64,000 nt of DNA from Bacteroidales bacterium (GTDB taxonomy: Bacteria; Bacteroidota; Bacteroidia; Bacteroidales; Muribaculaceae): positions 1 to 64,000 of the forward strand of contig JAAVFI010000049.1 in the NCBI GenBank assembly GCA_014800815.1, read 5' to 3'. This document shows positions 1 through 15,800 of this stretch, one piece after another. The position numbers and the translations under genes were made by a program. Position 1 is the first letter of the stretch, and each line of letters begins with the position of its first letter. The notes beneath the pieces were generated by a model. It was not told the origin of the DNA. It saw only the letters and a program-made list of their open reading frames with translations, and ran no database searches.

Positions 1-198
1 CCCTCATGGCTAGTTACTAGGATAGGTCACCGTCTCTGTCTTTCTATTTAACAATTCAGGGAGGGAATGTTAACTCTGAATCACAGTGCAAAGGTAAAAG
101 TTACTGGTTAATCGGTGTCTTACAGACACCACGTAGACGGCGTTTGGTTAGGGAGTACTTACGGACACTGCACAGATAGTCAGGTAGTTAAGGCGGGA

Positions 199-3100
199 TT
201 ATCGGGCGAGGGAGAGGTTGAGGGATATGCCGTAGGAGGAGCTGGTAGTGGGGTATGCGCTTGTGGTTACGATCGGGGAGTTGACCTGGTGGTCGAAGTA
301 TGCGGAGAGTGTGAGGCGCTTGCTGAGGATGTAGGAGGCGTTGAAGTTGATGTTGAGGGTGTTTGTGCCGCTTGTTGGCTGGGTGTAGTTGCCTTCGATG
401 CGGCGGATGAGGGCCTGATTGTTCTGGAATGAGAAGTCGGCGTTGAGGGTTAGGTCGTTGCTTATGCCCTGGGCTGAGCCACGCATTTTGAGGACGCTGT
501 TGAAGCCTACGATTTTGTAGCCGGCGCCGATAGTGATGCCTTTGCTTGTTGCTTCTACTACCTGCCCTGCGGAGGAGTTGAGGGTGAGGGTGCGCTGGTC
601 GCGGTACTCGGCGTTGAACTGGAGTTCGTTCTTGAGGGTGACGCTGACGCCGATGAGGGGGGCGAAGCGTTCGGTAATGGCTACGGAGGAGATGTTATAG
701 GGTGAGGAGGGAATGGGCTGGCCAGTGAGTTCGTCGAGGGTGAAGCCGAGGTTGGACTGACCGACGCTCACCCAGTTGAGATAAGATGAGTATGAGCCTA
801 CGGAGTAGGTACACTGGTAGGCGTGAGAGAGGGTGAATGATTTGAATATGTTGCGGAGGTTTCCGAGGTTGACGAGGCCGTCGTAGGTTATACGCCAGTT
901 GGGGAGCACGGATGTGAAGGCGGGGAAGGGGTTGAGGGTTTCTTTTTTGGCGGAACGCCCTGTGTAGGCTGCCACGAATGCGGGGATGAGTACGTCGGAG
1001 GAGGTTTCGCTCACGGAGCCGACGGCGGGGTCGAAGGGATAGCCTGCGTGTGAGTTGTCGGCCATAAATCCTGTTGTCGGATAGTCTGTACCGAAGTAGT
1101 TCTGCTCTACTCTGCTCCTTATCTCGGGGATGTACTCGATGAAGCGGTCGAAGGCTGCTGAGTAGTAGCCGTCGTCGGCTTTTGCCGAGCGTAGGGCTGT
1201 GAGGATTGCACAGTGTGTCTTTGTGTATGAGCCCGAGAGGGTTGTGGGCATGTTGGCGTACATGAACTGTGTCTGTGAGTTGCGGTTGTCGGTACGGTTG
1301 AAGGTGAGCTGCACCTTGAGGCCTTTGGCGACTTCGAACTGTGTCTCGATATTGAGTTCATTGGTATGCGCGAAGATAGCGGGGGAGGTCTGGCCGTCGT
1401 TTGTAATCAGCCAGCCCCTGTCGAGCGCTTTGTTGATGTAGTCTTCTCCCGTGAAACCGAAGGCGAAGTCGAGACCGGGGGCCATGGGGCCGTATGAGTT
1501 GGTCTGACCGAAGATATTGCCGATGTTGGGGTCGAAGAGGGGGAGGGAGAGTGAGCGGGTGTTGCGGTAGCGTACAGATACCGAGCGCGGCGATGTGATG
1601 AAGCGCAGGGCGTACTCGCCGATATTGCGGGCGAGTGTCTTCTCGTCTTTGAGGACTTCGGTGACAACGATTTTGAGGTCGGTGTCGCCGCGGTCGAGCA
1701 CTTCGACGGAGTTGGCGTCGACAACGCGCGTTTTGACAGGGAAGGGTGTGCCGTCGAGAGTCGTTGCCGAGACCTTGACCTTGTTGGTGCGGAGGTTGTG
1801 CTTGACGGTCATGGTTGTGTCGGCTTTGAGTTTGTACGTTCGCTCGAATCGCTTGGCTTTGGGTTTGGAGACTGTTCGCGCACGTGTATTGGCAAAACGC
1901 TTGGTGACTTCTTTCAGTATAGGAATTTTATTGTAGAAGGTTTCGAAGTTGATGCGTCCGTCGGCAGTCCATGCGGCCTGATTTGCTATGGAGTTGCCGA
2001 GCTTGAGGCCGTCGATAGTGGCGCCTCGCTCCCAACGGTATGTGGCATTGTAGCTCACCGAGCCGGTGAGGAAGTCGAGGAATGCTATCTTGCTGAACGG
2101 GGCTTTGTACTGGCCTGTGAAGGTTTGATTGTAGCTCCAGGGGGTACCCATTGAGAGGATTGACTGCCATACGGTGTCTTTCCAATCGCGGTAGCGGTCG
2201 GGGAAGAGTTTTTTGTTTACGGCACCAACAGTCTCCTCGATGCGCGCCGAGGTATTGGAGTTGAATGTAAACGAAAGTGTCTTGGTGAGATTCCACTGGA
2301 GCTGTAGCTGACGGTCCCAGAGCCAGTTCTTGCTCACTGATACGGGGAGCTGGAAGAGGGCGTCGGTCTCGGAGCGTGTCTGCTGCTCGTAGTAGTATCG
2401 CGACATGTTGGTCATGAAGGAGATATTGTTCGGCAGCCAGTTGAGCTCCCAGTCGCGGAGGAATTTAGCGTTCTTGCTCTTGCCCTGTATGCCCTTGAAG
2501 GGCTTGAAGGCCTTAATCATGGGGGAGTAAGAGTAGGCGAGAGATCCGCGGTAGTCGTTGGTATTCTCGTAGTCGATAGTGGGGTCGTTCTTTGCCTGCT
2601 TCGTAAATGAGTAGTTGATAGTGAAGTTGGCAGGGTCCCAGGGCATGGGGGTGCGGCTCTGGACGTCGAATCTGAGGCCCGAGAGGGAGAAGTTCTGAAT
2701 GGTGGAGCGCTCTACGGCATAGGCCTTTACGGAGTCTCTTTCGGCGGCTGTATTGCAGTCGTCGAGAGCTTCTTTGAGGAGTACGTCCTGATCGAGCGGG
2801 TTGTACTTCGGAGATGTTTTCTCCTTGGTCATGGAGTAGTAAATCGGCGCTCTGAGCTTGGCTTTCTCGGGGAGGAAGCGTCCCATATCGGCCTGTACGG
2901 CAACGTTGTACTGCTCGTAGTCGTCGAGTCGGCGCTCGTTGAGGCTCTGGTCTACGCTACCGAATCCGGCGGTCTCGATATGGCTTCCGAGGTTGAGGGT
3001 GGCAATATCGCTGACGTTGAGGGTCGCATTAGCCTTTGCAGCCCAGCCTCCCGACTCGTTGAAGTCTGTTACTTTAAGTTCGTTGAGCCAGATAGTTCCG

Positions 3101-6100
3101 TCTTTGGTGGTGGCGGAGTTGTTGCGTACGCCCACGAGGATTACGCGGATATCGCTGAGCGAGGGATTGCCCATTACGGCCATACGGTTGCGCTCATTGT
3201 CTGGGTCGCGTCCGGTGAATAAGGTTGAATAGCCCACACCGCTCTCCTCTGCCCTCTTGGCACGGTTGCGCTCCTGCTTCAGGTCGACGAGGTTCTGTAG
3301 GTTGAAGTCCATGTAGTTGTTGCGCGGCCATACGATGTAGCGGTCGGATGTGAGATAGCGGTTGTAGGTGCCGGGCGGGGTAAGTTCGAGGGGGATTTCG
3401 TACTCGTAGAAGTTGTTCTTGACATCGGAACCCATGCGGATGAATACCGACATATCGCCCGAGCGGAGCGATGTGAGGTTGTCGATAAGGGCCTCGGCAT
3501 GCACCCACATCTGTATTCGCTTATAGTTTCGGAGGTCGAGTTGTGTATTTCGGTACACACCACGGGCATCGCCGGCGTTGAGGTCGGTGAGTTTGAGCGA
3601 CATCGACTGCTCGTTGAGCTGTGTAATCTGGCTCTGACCGGGGTCGGAGATACGTGTTACGCCGGGAGGGAGCACGTAGTTGACGGGCTCGCGGGTGGCG
3701 TTTTCCTCGATGTTGACTACCGATACGTCGAGCTGGCCCTGGGCGGGAGCATCGCCACGGGAGTTGAGGTTGAAGTCGTAGGTACGCCACTCGCCGCGGA
3801 CGAGTTCAAGAGTTGCAAAACGGAGGTGTGTGGTCTTCTTGAAGCCTGTCATAAACATACGGGCGAAGCGGATAGTGGAGAAGTCGGAGATTGAGCCGAC
3901 GACTTTCTCGTATTCGCTCAGGGGTATCTTGAACTGATACCACTCTACTTGCAGGCGGCCTCCGTCGCGTGTGGGCTGGAGGGATACCTGCTTGTCGGTG
4001 ATGAAGTTTTTGCCTACGACGAGGTCTTCGGGGCGTATCGAGATACGATACTGGAAGTAACGCTCGTACTCATTGAGGGTGTTGTCCTGGTTGATATCTT
4101 CGACGTCGGGCACCGAGCGGGCCGACTGATAGAGAGGGTCGGGAGCGTCTTCGGGCGAGAGTGAGTTGCCTTCTACGCCGTTGTAGCGCTTGTATCGCTC
4201 GAGAATGGATAGGCGCTGCTCGTCGTAGTCGTAGCCACGGTAGAAGTGGTAGTTGTCGCCGGCCGGGTCGTTGAGTGGCGAGAAGGCGTCGTTCTGCATC
4301 TTCTCCATTCCGCTCTGCGAGAGGCGTGTGCGCACGCGGTCCACATAGTTCTGATATGTGGGGAAGGCGAATTCCTGGTCGGTGTGGAGGCCGTCGAGGC
4401 CGACGTCCTGGGCGAGACGCGCGCCGGAGGCGTTGTCGAAGGAGTATGTGAGCGAATTCTGCTTGGATACGCGGCCCCACGACGTCTCGGTGAGGTATTC
4501 GTCGTTGCCGTCGTAGGGGATGCCGTTCTCATAGCTCTTGAGACCGTCTTTGAGGATGTCTTCCGATATCTCGCCGAAGTTGATGTATAGGTCGCCGCCC
4601 TCGAGGTTGTCGGCTTCGGGGTCGAGGAAGGGGTTGAGGAGCCAGAACTGCACGTACTCGATGTTGCTCTGCTCGAAGTTGGTATTGTCCATTCGGCGCA
4701 TGATACCGCCCCAGCGTTTCTCGGGATTGAGGAGCGCACCTTCTTCGTCGATGCGGTCGGCGTCGAGGTTGTAGGGTCCACGCTCGGTGGGATAGAATGA
4801 GAGGTTGAGGGTCTGGATAGTGGAGCTTTCGCCGTATGTGATTTCGCGTCCGGGGAAGATTTCCTGCGAGGTGACTTCGCGGACGTAGGGGTTGGAGAGC
4901 TGCTTGAGGTCGCTCTTGATGTAGCCCGGGCACATCGAGGAATTGCGCTGGGTAAACAGGCGGTCGATGTAGTACCAGTTGAGGAGGGCGCGGTTCTTGC
5001 CGTAGTCGGGGTTGTCGCTCAGGGCTGCTTCGGGGAAGAGAGCGTCGGGCGAGGGGTCGTAGGGGGTGGAGGCGAGGAACCATGAGTAGGGCGAGCGGAG
5101 GTCGATGCCCGTCTGTGTGGCCTCGAAGTCGTCGATATACGATGAGCCTTTGTTGGAGCCTGACTTCTGTGAGTGGGGAATAAGGGCGGCGTACTCGGCG
5201 GTGAGGCTCAGGCGCGAGGGCTGTGTGGCGTTGACGGTCGGAATCTTGTTGACGAGGTTGGTGAGCCACATGAATTCGCCGTTGTATGCGAGGTTGAAGC
5301 CAGCCATTGAGTTGTTGACCACTTCGTCGCCGATGTTGACTTTCTCGATGAGAGCCTTCTCGGAGAAGTGAAGGAGGGTTGCGCCGATATTGAGGTTCTT
5401 GTTGAGCTGATACTGGAGGTCGAGGCCGAGGAGGGTCTTGCGCTGGGTGGAGAACATCGACTGATTTTCGAGGGTGACGGAGATATTCTGTCCCGAGTCG
5501 ATGATGCTCTGGTTGGTAATGGTGACTATACCCATGGCGTAGTCGACGGTATAGTCGGAGTTCTCGGTGAGTTGCACGCCTCCGGCCATTACTACTACCG
5601 AACCTCGGGGCACGTTCATGGCATTGAGTCGAATCTGCGAGCCTGCAGAGGCCTGATATTCACCGGTGAGAATGAATTTATTTTTGTCGGCGTACTGGCG
5701 TGCGACGATGAGAGTCGAGTCGTAGAGTTCGTTGTAGACATACTGCTCGGCGATGACGGGGTTGCCGATTTTGGCTTCGAGGTGGCGACCGAAGGGCTCT
5801 ACTACGGGGAAAATGACTTTACCCGTGGAGGGTATGATGGTGTAGCCTTCGATGAAGTCGAAGAATCCGTCGGGGTTGCTGTCTTCGTTGGAGTCGATGC
5901 GGTCGAGGTTCATGACCTGCAGGAGCGACTGGTTGGTGAGGCCGGGTACGGGGAGGTAGTTGATCTGTATGCCGGTGGTGTCGGAGAGGTATTTGATGTT
6001 GAGCTTGAACTTCGACTTCTGTATCTGGTAGCCGCCGAGGTTGTAGACGTTCTTCATCATGAGGTGCCACATGGGGAGCCGGGGCGAAGTGGTGGTGCTC

Positions 6101-7644
6101 TTGAGCATCTTGAGGAAGAGTGCCTGGTCGGTGGTGGTGATGTCGCCGGAGAATTCGCCGACCTGGTACACCTGGCCGTTGTAGGTGTACTCGAAGGCTA
6201 CGGCGAGGACTTCGTCGGCGTTGAGGGCGCTCTTGATGGAGATGTAGCCGAGGGTTGAGTTGAGGGTATATTCGCTTGACGAGAGCAGGCGGGCACTCTC
6301 GACTTTCTCGTAGTCGCGGCCTCCCTCGATGCCGTAGGCGGAGAGGGGGTCGAGGACCTGGGTCACCTGGTTGATATTGCGGGCGCCGGGGTAGTCGGTC
6401 TTTATGACTTCGAGGAGGTTGTTCGAAGCGTTTGCGGGGTTGGAAAGAGCGGGGTTGGGGGTCCAGTAGTCAGTAGCGAGGTGGGAGTTTTCGCCAAGGT
6501 CCATGAAGCCGACGAAGTTTCGCGACTGGTCGTATTTTCCGGTCTTGTTGGTCACCCATACTTCAATGCGCGTAATCTGCACGCCCGACGATACGTAGGG
6601 GAGGCGTGAGGCGAATCGGTCGTAGTTGTCGCGGAAGAAGTGGGCGAGGAAGTAGTGGCGGTTCTGGTCGTACTCATCGGCGTTGATAGAGAACTCGGTG
6701 GTCTGTGCGCCGCCGCGGGTGTTGACGGTGCGCGACTCGGAGTTCTGCTGCGAGAGCAGGGCCGTGGCGGTGAGTTTGCCGAACTGGAGTTTTGCTTTGA
6801 GACCGAAGAGTGCCGTACTGCCTCGGATGAGAGAGGAGCCTGTGGTCATGGACACGTTGCCGGCTTCGATGTTTTTGACGATGTCGTCTTCTTTGCCTTC
6901 GTAGGCGAGCTTGAGGTTCTTGCTGTCGAAGTCGAAGGTGGCATCGGTATTGTAGGTCATGTTGAACTTCATGCGGTCGCCTACCGATGCGGCTATGGTT
7001 GCCTGAATTTTCTGGTCGAAGTCGAAGTATGTCTTGCGTCTGGCCGATAGTGAGAGTGAGGGGTTGTCGGTCTTGTTGCTCTTGACGCCCATCGACACCT
7101 GCACGGAGCCCTGTGTCTTGAGCGATACGCCGCCGGGGCCGAATATCTTCTCGAGGGGTCCGAGGGCAAAGTTCATGTCGAAGACGTTGAAGGGCTGTTT
7201 CTCACCATCGGTGACGAGTGCGAGGTTGCGCTCACGCCAGTATTTCTGCATGGATTTGCGAAGCTGCCAGTTGTGGTACTGCTCTGAGGTGAGGATGAAG
7301 GGTGTGGCGATGTCGGTGTCGCCTACGCGGGTGCGCACGGTGTAGCATCCGGTGGCGGGGTCGTATTCGGCCGATGTGACGATGTTGGAGGGTGTGGCGA
7401 GGTCGTAGGCGAGCTCGTCGCGCATGAGGTCTTCGTAGCTCTGCGGCACGGTGTAGGGTATGCCGAGGGGCATGGGCACGGAGTCGTAGGGCGTGGCTGA
7501 GGGATAGGCTTGCGGCGCGGGCATGGATATGCCGGGTGCATAGAGCTGTGCTACGGCCGGTAGGGATACACCGAAAGCGGCCCCTAATGAGAGGAGCAAC
7601 GCAAAGATGAATATTCTGTGAGCCGATTTGATTTCCATCTGCAA
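199..7644 (-). CDS. sprA: Cell-surface protein SprA (Sov), T9SS/gliding motility outer-membrane translocon component
   Basis: 2481-aa ORF with signal peptide; size and repeated 'YSWF...DDFE.TQ..IDLRSP' and 'GRDPDNERNRMAVMGNPSLSDIRVILVGVRNNS' type segments match the SprA family; lies directly downstream of ruvA. Confidence 0.95.
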   Translation of the reverse strand: MQMEIKSAHRIFIFALLLSLGAAFGVSLPAVAQLYAPGISMPAPQAYPSATPYDSVPMPLGIPYTVPQSYEDLMRDELAYDLATPSNIVTSAEYDPATGCYTVRTRVGDTDIATPFILTSEQYHNWQLRKSMQKYWRERNLALVTDGEKQPFNVFDMNFALGPLEKIFGPGGVSLKTQGSVQVSMGVKSNKTDNPSLSLSARRKTYFDFDQKIQATIAASVGDRMKFNMTYNTDATFDFDSKNLKLAYEGKEDDIVKNIEAGNVSMTTGSSLIRGSTALFGLKAKLQFGKLTATALLSQQNSESRTVNTRGGAQTTEFSINADEYDQNRHYFLAHFFRDNYDRFASRLPYVSSGVQITRIEVWVTNKTGKYDQSRNFVGFMDLGENSHLATDYWTPNPALSNPANASNNLLEVIKTDYPGARNINQVTQVLDPLSAYGIEGGRDYEKVESARLLSSSEYTLNSTLGYISIKSALNADEVLAVAFEYTYNGQVYQVGEFSGDITTTDQALFLKMLKSTTTSPRLPMWHLMMKNVYNLGGYQIQKSKFKLNIKYLSDTTGIQINYLPVPGLTNQSLLQVMNLDRIDSNEDSNPDGFFDFIEGYTIIPSTGKVIFPVVEPFGRHLEAKIGNPVIAEQYVYNELYDSTLIVARQYADKNKFILTGEYQASAGSQIRLNAMNVPRGSVVVMAGGVQLTENSDYTVDYAMGIVTITNQSIIDSGQNISVTLENQSMFSTQRKTLLGLDLQYQLNKNLNIGATLLHFSEKALIEKVNIGDEVVNNSMAGFNLAYNGEFMWLTNLVNKIPTVNATQPSRLSLTAEYAALIPHSQKSGSNKGSSYIDDFEATQTGIDLRSPYSWFLASTPYDPSPDALFPEAALSDNPDYGKNRALLNWYYIDRLFTQRNSSMCPGYIKSDLKQLSNPYVREVTSQEIFPGREITYGESSTIQTLNLSFYPTERGPYNLDADRIDEEGALLNPEKRWGGIMRRMDNTNFEQSNIEYVQFWLLNPFLDPEADNLEGGDLYINFGEISEDILKDGLKSYENGIPYDGNDEYLTETSWGRVSKQNSLTYSFDNASGARLAQDVGLDGLHTDQEFAFPTYQNYVDRVRTRLSQSGMEKMQNDAFSPLNDPAGDNYHFYRGYDYDEQRLSILERYKRYNGVEGNSLSPEDAPDPLYQSARSVPDVEDINQDNTLNEYERYFQYRISIRPEDLVVGKNFITDKQVSLQPTRDGGRLQVEWYQFKIPLSEYEKVVGSISDFSTIRFARMFMTGFKKTTHLRFATLELVRGEWRTYDFNLNSRGDAPAQGQLDVSVVNIEENATREPVNYVLPPGVTRISDPGQSQITQLNEQSMSLKLTDLNAGDARGVYRNTQLDLRNYKRIQMWVHAEALIDNLTSLRSGDMSVFIRMGSDVKNNFYEYEIPLELTPPGTYNRYLTSDRYIVWPRNNYMDFNLQNLVDLKQERNRAKRAEESGVGYSTLFTGRDPDNERNRMAVMGNPSLSDIRVILVGVRNNSATTKDGTIWLNELKVTDFNESGGWAAKANATLNVSDIATLNLGSHIETAGFGSVDQSLNERRLDDYEQYNVAVQADMGRFLPEKAKLRAPIYYSMTKEKTSPKYNPLDQDVLLKEALDDCNTAAERDSVKAYAVERSTIQNFSLSGLRFDVQSRTPMPWDPANFTINYSFTKQAKNDPTIDYENTNDYRGSLAYSYSPMIKAFKPFKGIQGKSKNAKFLRDWELNWLPNNISFMTNMSRYYYEQQTRSETDALFQLPVSVSKNWLWDRQLQLQWNLTKTLSFTFNSNTSARIEETVGAVNKKLFPDRYRDWKDTVWQSILSMGTPWSYNQTFTGQYKAPFSKIAFLDFLTGSVSYNATYRWERGATIDGLKLGNSIANQAAWTADGRINFETFYNKIPILKEVTKRFANTRARTVSKPKAKRFERTYKLKADTTMTVKHNLRTNKVKVSATTLDGTPFPVKTRVVDANSVEVLDRGDTDLKIVVTEVLKDEKTLARNIGEYALRFITSPRSVSVRYRNTRSLSLPLFDPNIGNIFGQTNSYGPMAPGLDFAFGFTGEDYINKALDRGWLITNDGQTSPAIFAHTNELNIETQFEVAKGLKVQLTFNRTDNRNSQTQFMYANMPTTLSGSYTKTHCAILTALRSAKADDGYYSAAFDRFIEYIPEIRSRVEQNYFGTDYPTTGFMADNSHAGYPFDPAVGSVSETSSDVLIPAFVAAYTGRSAKKETLNPFPAFTSVLPNWRITYDGLVNLGNLRNIFKSFTLSHAYQCTYSVGSYSSYLNWVSVGQSNLGFTLDELTGQPIPSSPYNISSVAITERFAPLIGVSVTLKNELQFNAEYRDQRTLTLNSSAGQVVEATSKGITIGAGYKIVGFNSVLKMRGSAQGISNDLTLNADFSFQNNQALIRRIEGNYTQPTSGTNTLNINFNASYILSKRLTLSAYFDHQVNSPIVTTSAYPTTSSSYGISLNLSLAR

Positions 7645-7664
7645 GACCGAGCCTACAGCACGGA

Positions 7665-8249
7665 CTACATCATCGACATGGCTTTCTTGATGGCTGCCTC
7701 TACTTTTATGGCGGGTTCGGCAGAGAAAATGGCGTTGAGGGCCTTTTCGCTCTGCTTCTTGTCGAAACCGAGTATTGTGAGGGCGGCGAAAGCTTCGTCG
7801 AATGCGTCGTTACGCGCTGCGGTCTTGATAGATAACGTAATGTCTGCCGATTTTATTTTATCGCGGAGGTCTACAATGATTCTTTCTGCTGTTTTTGCAC
7901 CTATTCCTTTTATATCCTTTAGTCTTCTGGCGTTGCTTGAGGCGATTACTTCGGCGAGTTCGTCGCCGGGGAGGGAGGAAAGAATGATAGCTGCTGTAGA
8001 TGCACCTACTCCGGAGACTCCGATGAGGCTGCGGAAGAGGCGACGCTCGTCCTCGTCGACAAAGCCGTAGAGAATCCAGGCATCGTCGCGAATTACCTCG
8101 TGGACGTAGAGACGGGCCTCTGTCTTGCCCTCGAGAGCCGAGAACGAAGGCAGTGTGATATTGAGAAGATAGGCTACTCCCGTAGCTGTCTCAAGAGTGA
8201 CCTGAGCCGGGGTGAGGGCCTCGATGCGTCCTTTGATATATTCTATCAT
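7665..8249 (-). CDS. ruvA: Holliday junction branch migration protein RuvA
   Basis: 194 aa, MIEYIKGRIEALTPAQVTLETATGVAYLLNI..., HhH motifs 'LIGVSGVGASTAAIILS' and 'IKGIGAKTAERIIVDLRDK'. Confidence 0.97.
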   Translation of the reverse strand: MIEYIKGRIEALTPAQVTLETATGVAYLLNITLPSFSALEGKTEARLYVHEVIRDDAWILYGFVDEDERRLFRSLIGVSGVGASTAAIILSSLPGDELAEVIASSNARRLKDIKGIGAKTAERIIVDLRDKIKSADITLSIKTAARNDAFDEAFAALTILGFDKKQSEKALNAIFSAEPAIKVEAAIKKAMSMM

Positions 8250-8281
8250 CGTGGATTTAATGTTGTCTTAGTAAAACGCTG

Positions 8282-8313
8282 CAAAGTTACCAATTAAATT
8301 GCTAATAAGCAAC
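8282..8313 (-). promoter_or_regulatory. Candidate Bacteroidetes-type promoter for ruvA-sprA (-7 TAACTTTG, -33 GTTG)
   Basis: Minus-strand TAACTTTG at 8289-8282 matches TAnnTTTG; GTTG 20 nt upstream; 33 nt before the ruvA start. Confidence 0.55.
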
Positions 8314-8338
8314 ATGCGGAAGTTAAAAAGGTGACCCT

Positions 8339-8376
8339 AAAAAAGCGCCCTGCCGCGTGTATCGCAGCAGGGCGCC
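8339..8376 (-). terminator. Intrinsic terminator of the rpoBC operon
   Basis: GCGCCCTGC...GCAGGGCGC stem followed on the minus strand by a T run (plus-strand aaaaaaa at 8339-8345), just after the rpoC stop. Confidence 0.9.
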
Positions 8377-8398
8377 TGTATGGAGGATAGGGATTTTA

Positions 8399-12766
<4,368 letters not shown>

Positions 12767-12827
12767 ATATGATGGTGGTATGTCTTTTGTAAGTGGATTA
12801 AAGGAGGAGAGAGGATGAGATGCGGAA

Positions 12828-15800
12828 TCAGTTCTCGAGGTTGATGCTCAGACCCAGACCGCGGAGCTCGTGGAGAAGCACGTTGAGCGACTCGGGGATG
12901 CCGGGGGTAGGCATTGGATCGCCTTTGACGATAGCCTCGTATGCCTTGCTGCGGCCGTTAACGTCGTCACTCTTAATGGTGAGAATCTCCTGGAGGATGT
13001 GGGCTGCGCCGAATGCTTCGAGCGCCCAAACTTCCATTTCACCGAAACGCTGGCCACCGAACTGTGCTTTACCGCCGAGAGGCTGCTGGGTGATGAGAGA
13101 GTACGGACCGATAGAACGTGCGTGCATCTTGTCTTCGACCATGTGGCCGAGCTTGAGCATGTAGATGACACCTACGGTAGCGGGCTGGTCGAAGCGTTCG
13201 CCTGTGCCGCCGTCGTAGAGGTATGTCTTACCGTAGCGGGGAATACCTGCTTTGTCGGTCCATGCGTTGAGGTCGTCGAGGCTTGCACCGTCGAAAATCG
13301 GGGTAGCGAATTTCTCGCCGAGTTCGCGACCTGCCCAGCCGAGAACGGTCTCGAACACCTGTCCGAGGTTCATTCGCGAAGGCACACCCAGAGGGTTCAG
13401 GCAGATATCGACAGGAGTACCATCGGCAAGGAAGGGCATGTCTTCCTGGCGTACGATACGCGACACGATACCCTTGTTACCGTGGCGACCTGCCATTTTA
13501 TCGCCGACGCTGATCTTACGCTTCTTGGCGATGTAGACCTTGGCAATCTGCATGATGCCCGAGGGAAGGTCGTCGCCGATAGAGATGTCGTATTTCTTAC
13601 GGCGGAGCTCGGTGTTGATTTCCTTAGACTTCTGGAGGTAGTTGACGATAGTGCGACGGATGAGGTCGTTCTTGTGCTCGTCGGTGGTCCAGTTGGAGAG
13701 GCTGAGTGTATCGTAGTCGATAGTGCGGAGCACTGCTGCGCTGAACTTCGAGCCCTTGGGCACGATTTCGCTGCCGAGGAAGTCGACAACACCGTTGGAG
13801 GTGAGGCCGTCGGTGAGTACGAGGAGCTTGTCTACGAGCACACCGAGGAGGTTGTCGAGCTTTTCTTCGTATTCTTCGTCGAGCTTGGGCAGAAGTGCGT
13901 TGGCGCTCTTGCTCTTCTTTTTCTTAGCTGCGCGAGAGAAGAGGTTGGTACCGATAACGACACCCTTGAGTGAGGGCGAAGCCTTGAGAGAAGCGTCTTT
14001 TACGTCGCCGGCCTTGTCGCCGAAGATAGCACGGAGGAGCTTTTCTTCGGGGGTGGGGTCGCTCTCGCCCTTAGGAGTGATCTTACCGATCATGATATCG
14101 CCGGGGACTACGTGTGCGCCGACACGGATGATACCGCGTTCGTCGAGGTCCTTGGTAGCGTCTTCGCTGACGTTGGGGATATCAGAGGTGAGTTCTTCCA
14201 TACCACGCTTGGTCTCGCGTACTTCGAGAGCGTACTCGTCGACGTGAACCGAGGTGAGGATATCGTCGCGTACTACGCGTTCGTTGAGCACGATAGCGTC
14301 CTCATAGTTGTAACCCTTCCAGGGCATGAACGCCACCTTGAGGTTGCGACCGAGAGCGAGCTCGCCGTTTTCGGTAGCGTATCCTTCGGTGAGGATGTCG
14401 CCGGCTTTCACGCGCTGACCCTTGGTGCAGATAGGACGGAGGTCGATAGTGGTGCTCTGGTTGGTCTTGCGCCACTTGGGTATCTTATATTCTTTTACGG
14501 CGCTTTCGAAGGCAACGAATTCGTCTTCTTCGGTGCGGTCGTAGCGGATGCGGATGACGGTAGCGTCGACGAACTCGATAACGCCTTCACCTTCAGCGGT
14601 AATCTGGGTACGGCTGTCGCGAGCGAGCTGTGCCTCGATACCTGTGCCGACGATAGGAGCCTCGGAGCGCATGAGGGGTACTGCCTGGCGCATCATGTTC
14701 GATCCCATGAGGGCGCGGTTCGCGTCGTCGTGCTCGAGGAAGGGGATGAGCGATGCAGCGATAGATGCAATCTGTGTGGGCGATACATCCATGAGCTCGA
14801 TTTCGGAAGGCGGAACTACAGGGAAGTCGGCGTCCTGACGTGCTTTCACCTTGTTGAGGATGAATGTGCCGTCGGGGTTGAGGGGCGCGTTGCCCTGAGC
14901 AATCATCTTACCTTCTTCGATTTCGGCGGTAAGATATACCACTTCGTCGTTGTTGAGGTTTACCTTCGAATCGGCTACCTTGCGGTAGGGAGTCTCGATG
15001 AAGCCGAGGTCGTTGATCTTCGCATATACGCAGAGCGAGCTGATAAGACCGATGTTGGGGCCTTCAGGGGTCTCGATCGGGCAAAGACGACCGTAGTGGG
15101 TGTAGTGTACGTCTCGCACCTCGAAGCCTGCACGCTCACGTGAAAGACCGCCGGGGCCGAGGGCCGACATACGGCGCTTGTGAGTGATTTCGGCCAGAGG
15201 GTTGGTCTGGTCCATGAACTGCGAGAGGGCGTTGGTACCGAAGAATGAGTTGATTACCGACGAAATTGTCTTGGCGTTGATAAGGTCGGTAGCTGTGAAT
15301 ACTTCGTTGTCACGCACATTCATACGCTCGCGGATGGTACGGCTCATACGGCTGAGGCCTACGCCGAACTGGTTGTAGAGCTGCTCGCCTACGGTGCGAA
15401 CGCGACGGTTCGAGAGGTGGTCGATATCGTCGACTTCGGCACGGGTGTTGATGAGCTCGATGAGGTAGCGGATGATGGCGATGATGTCTTCTTTAGTGAG
15501 GACGCGCACGTCGGGCGATGTGGTGAGGCCGAGCTTGCGGTTGATACGGTAGCGGCCCACGTCGCCGAGGTCGTAGCGCTTCTCAGAGAAGAAGAGGTTC
15601 TGGATCACTTCACGTGCCGAAGCATCGTCCGGTGGCTCGGCGTTGCGAAGCTGTCTGTATATATATTGGATAGCCTCTGATTCGGAGTTTGTGGTATCCT
15701 TCTGCAGAGTGTTGAAAATAATCGAGTAGTCGGTAGCACCTGCTTCTTCCTTGTGGAGGAGGATGCTGGATACACCTGTTTCGAGGATTCTTTCGACATC

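Noticed and set aside
47-72. Imperfect inverted repeat TTAACAATTC...GAATGTTAA downstream of sprA
   Set aside because: Short, bulged and AT-rich with no U run; too weak to call a terminator.
5368-6258. 296-aa plus-strand ORF inside sprA
   Set aside because: Shadow ORF antisense to a strongly coding gene; low-complexity E/G/V composition; no recognisable domain or RBS/promoter.
14112-15143. 343-aa plus-strand ORF inside rpoB
   Set aside because: Antisense shadow ORF caused by codon usage that avoids TTA/CTA/TCA; no family resemblance.
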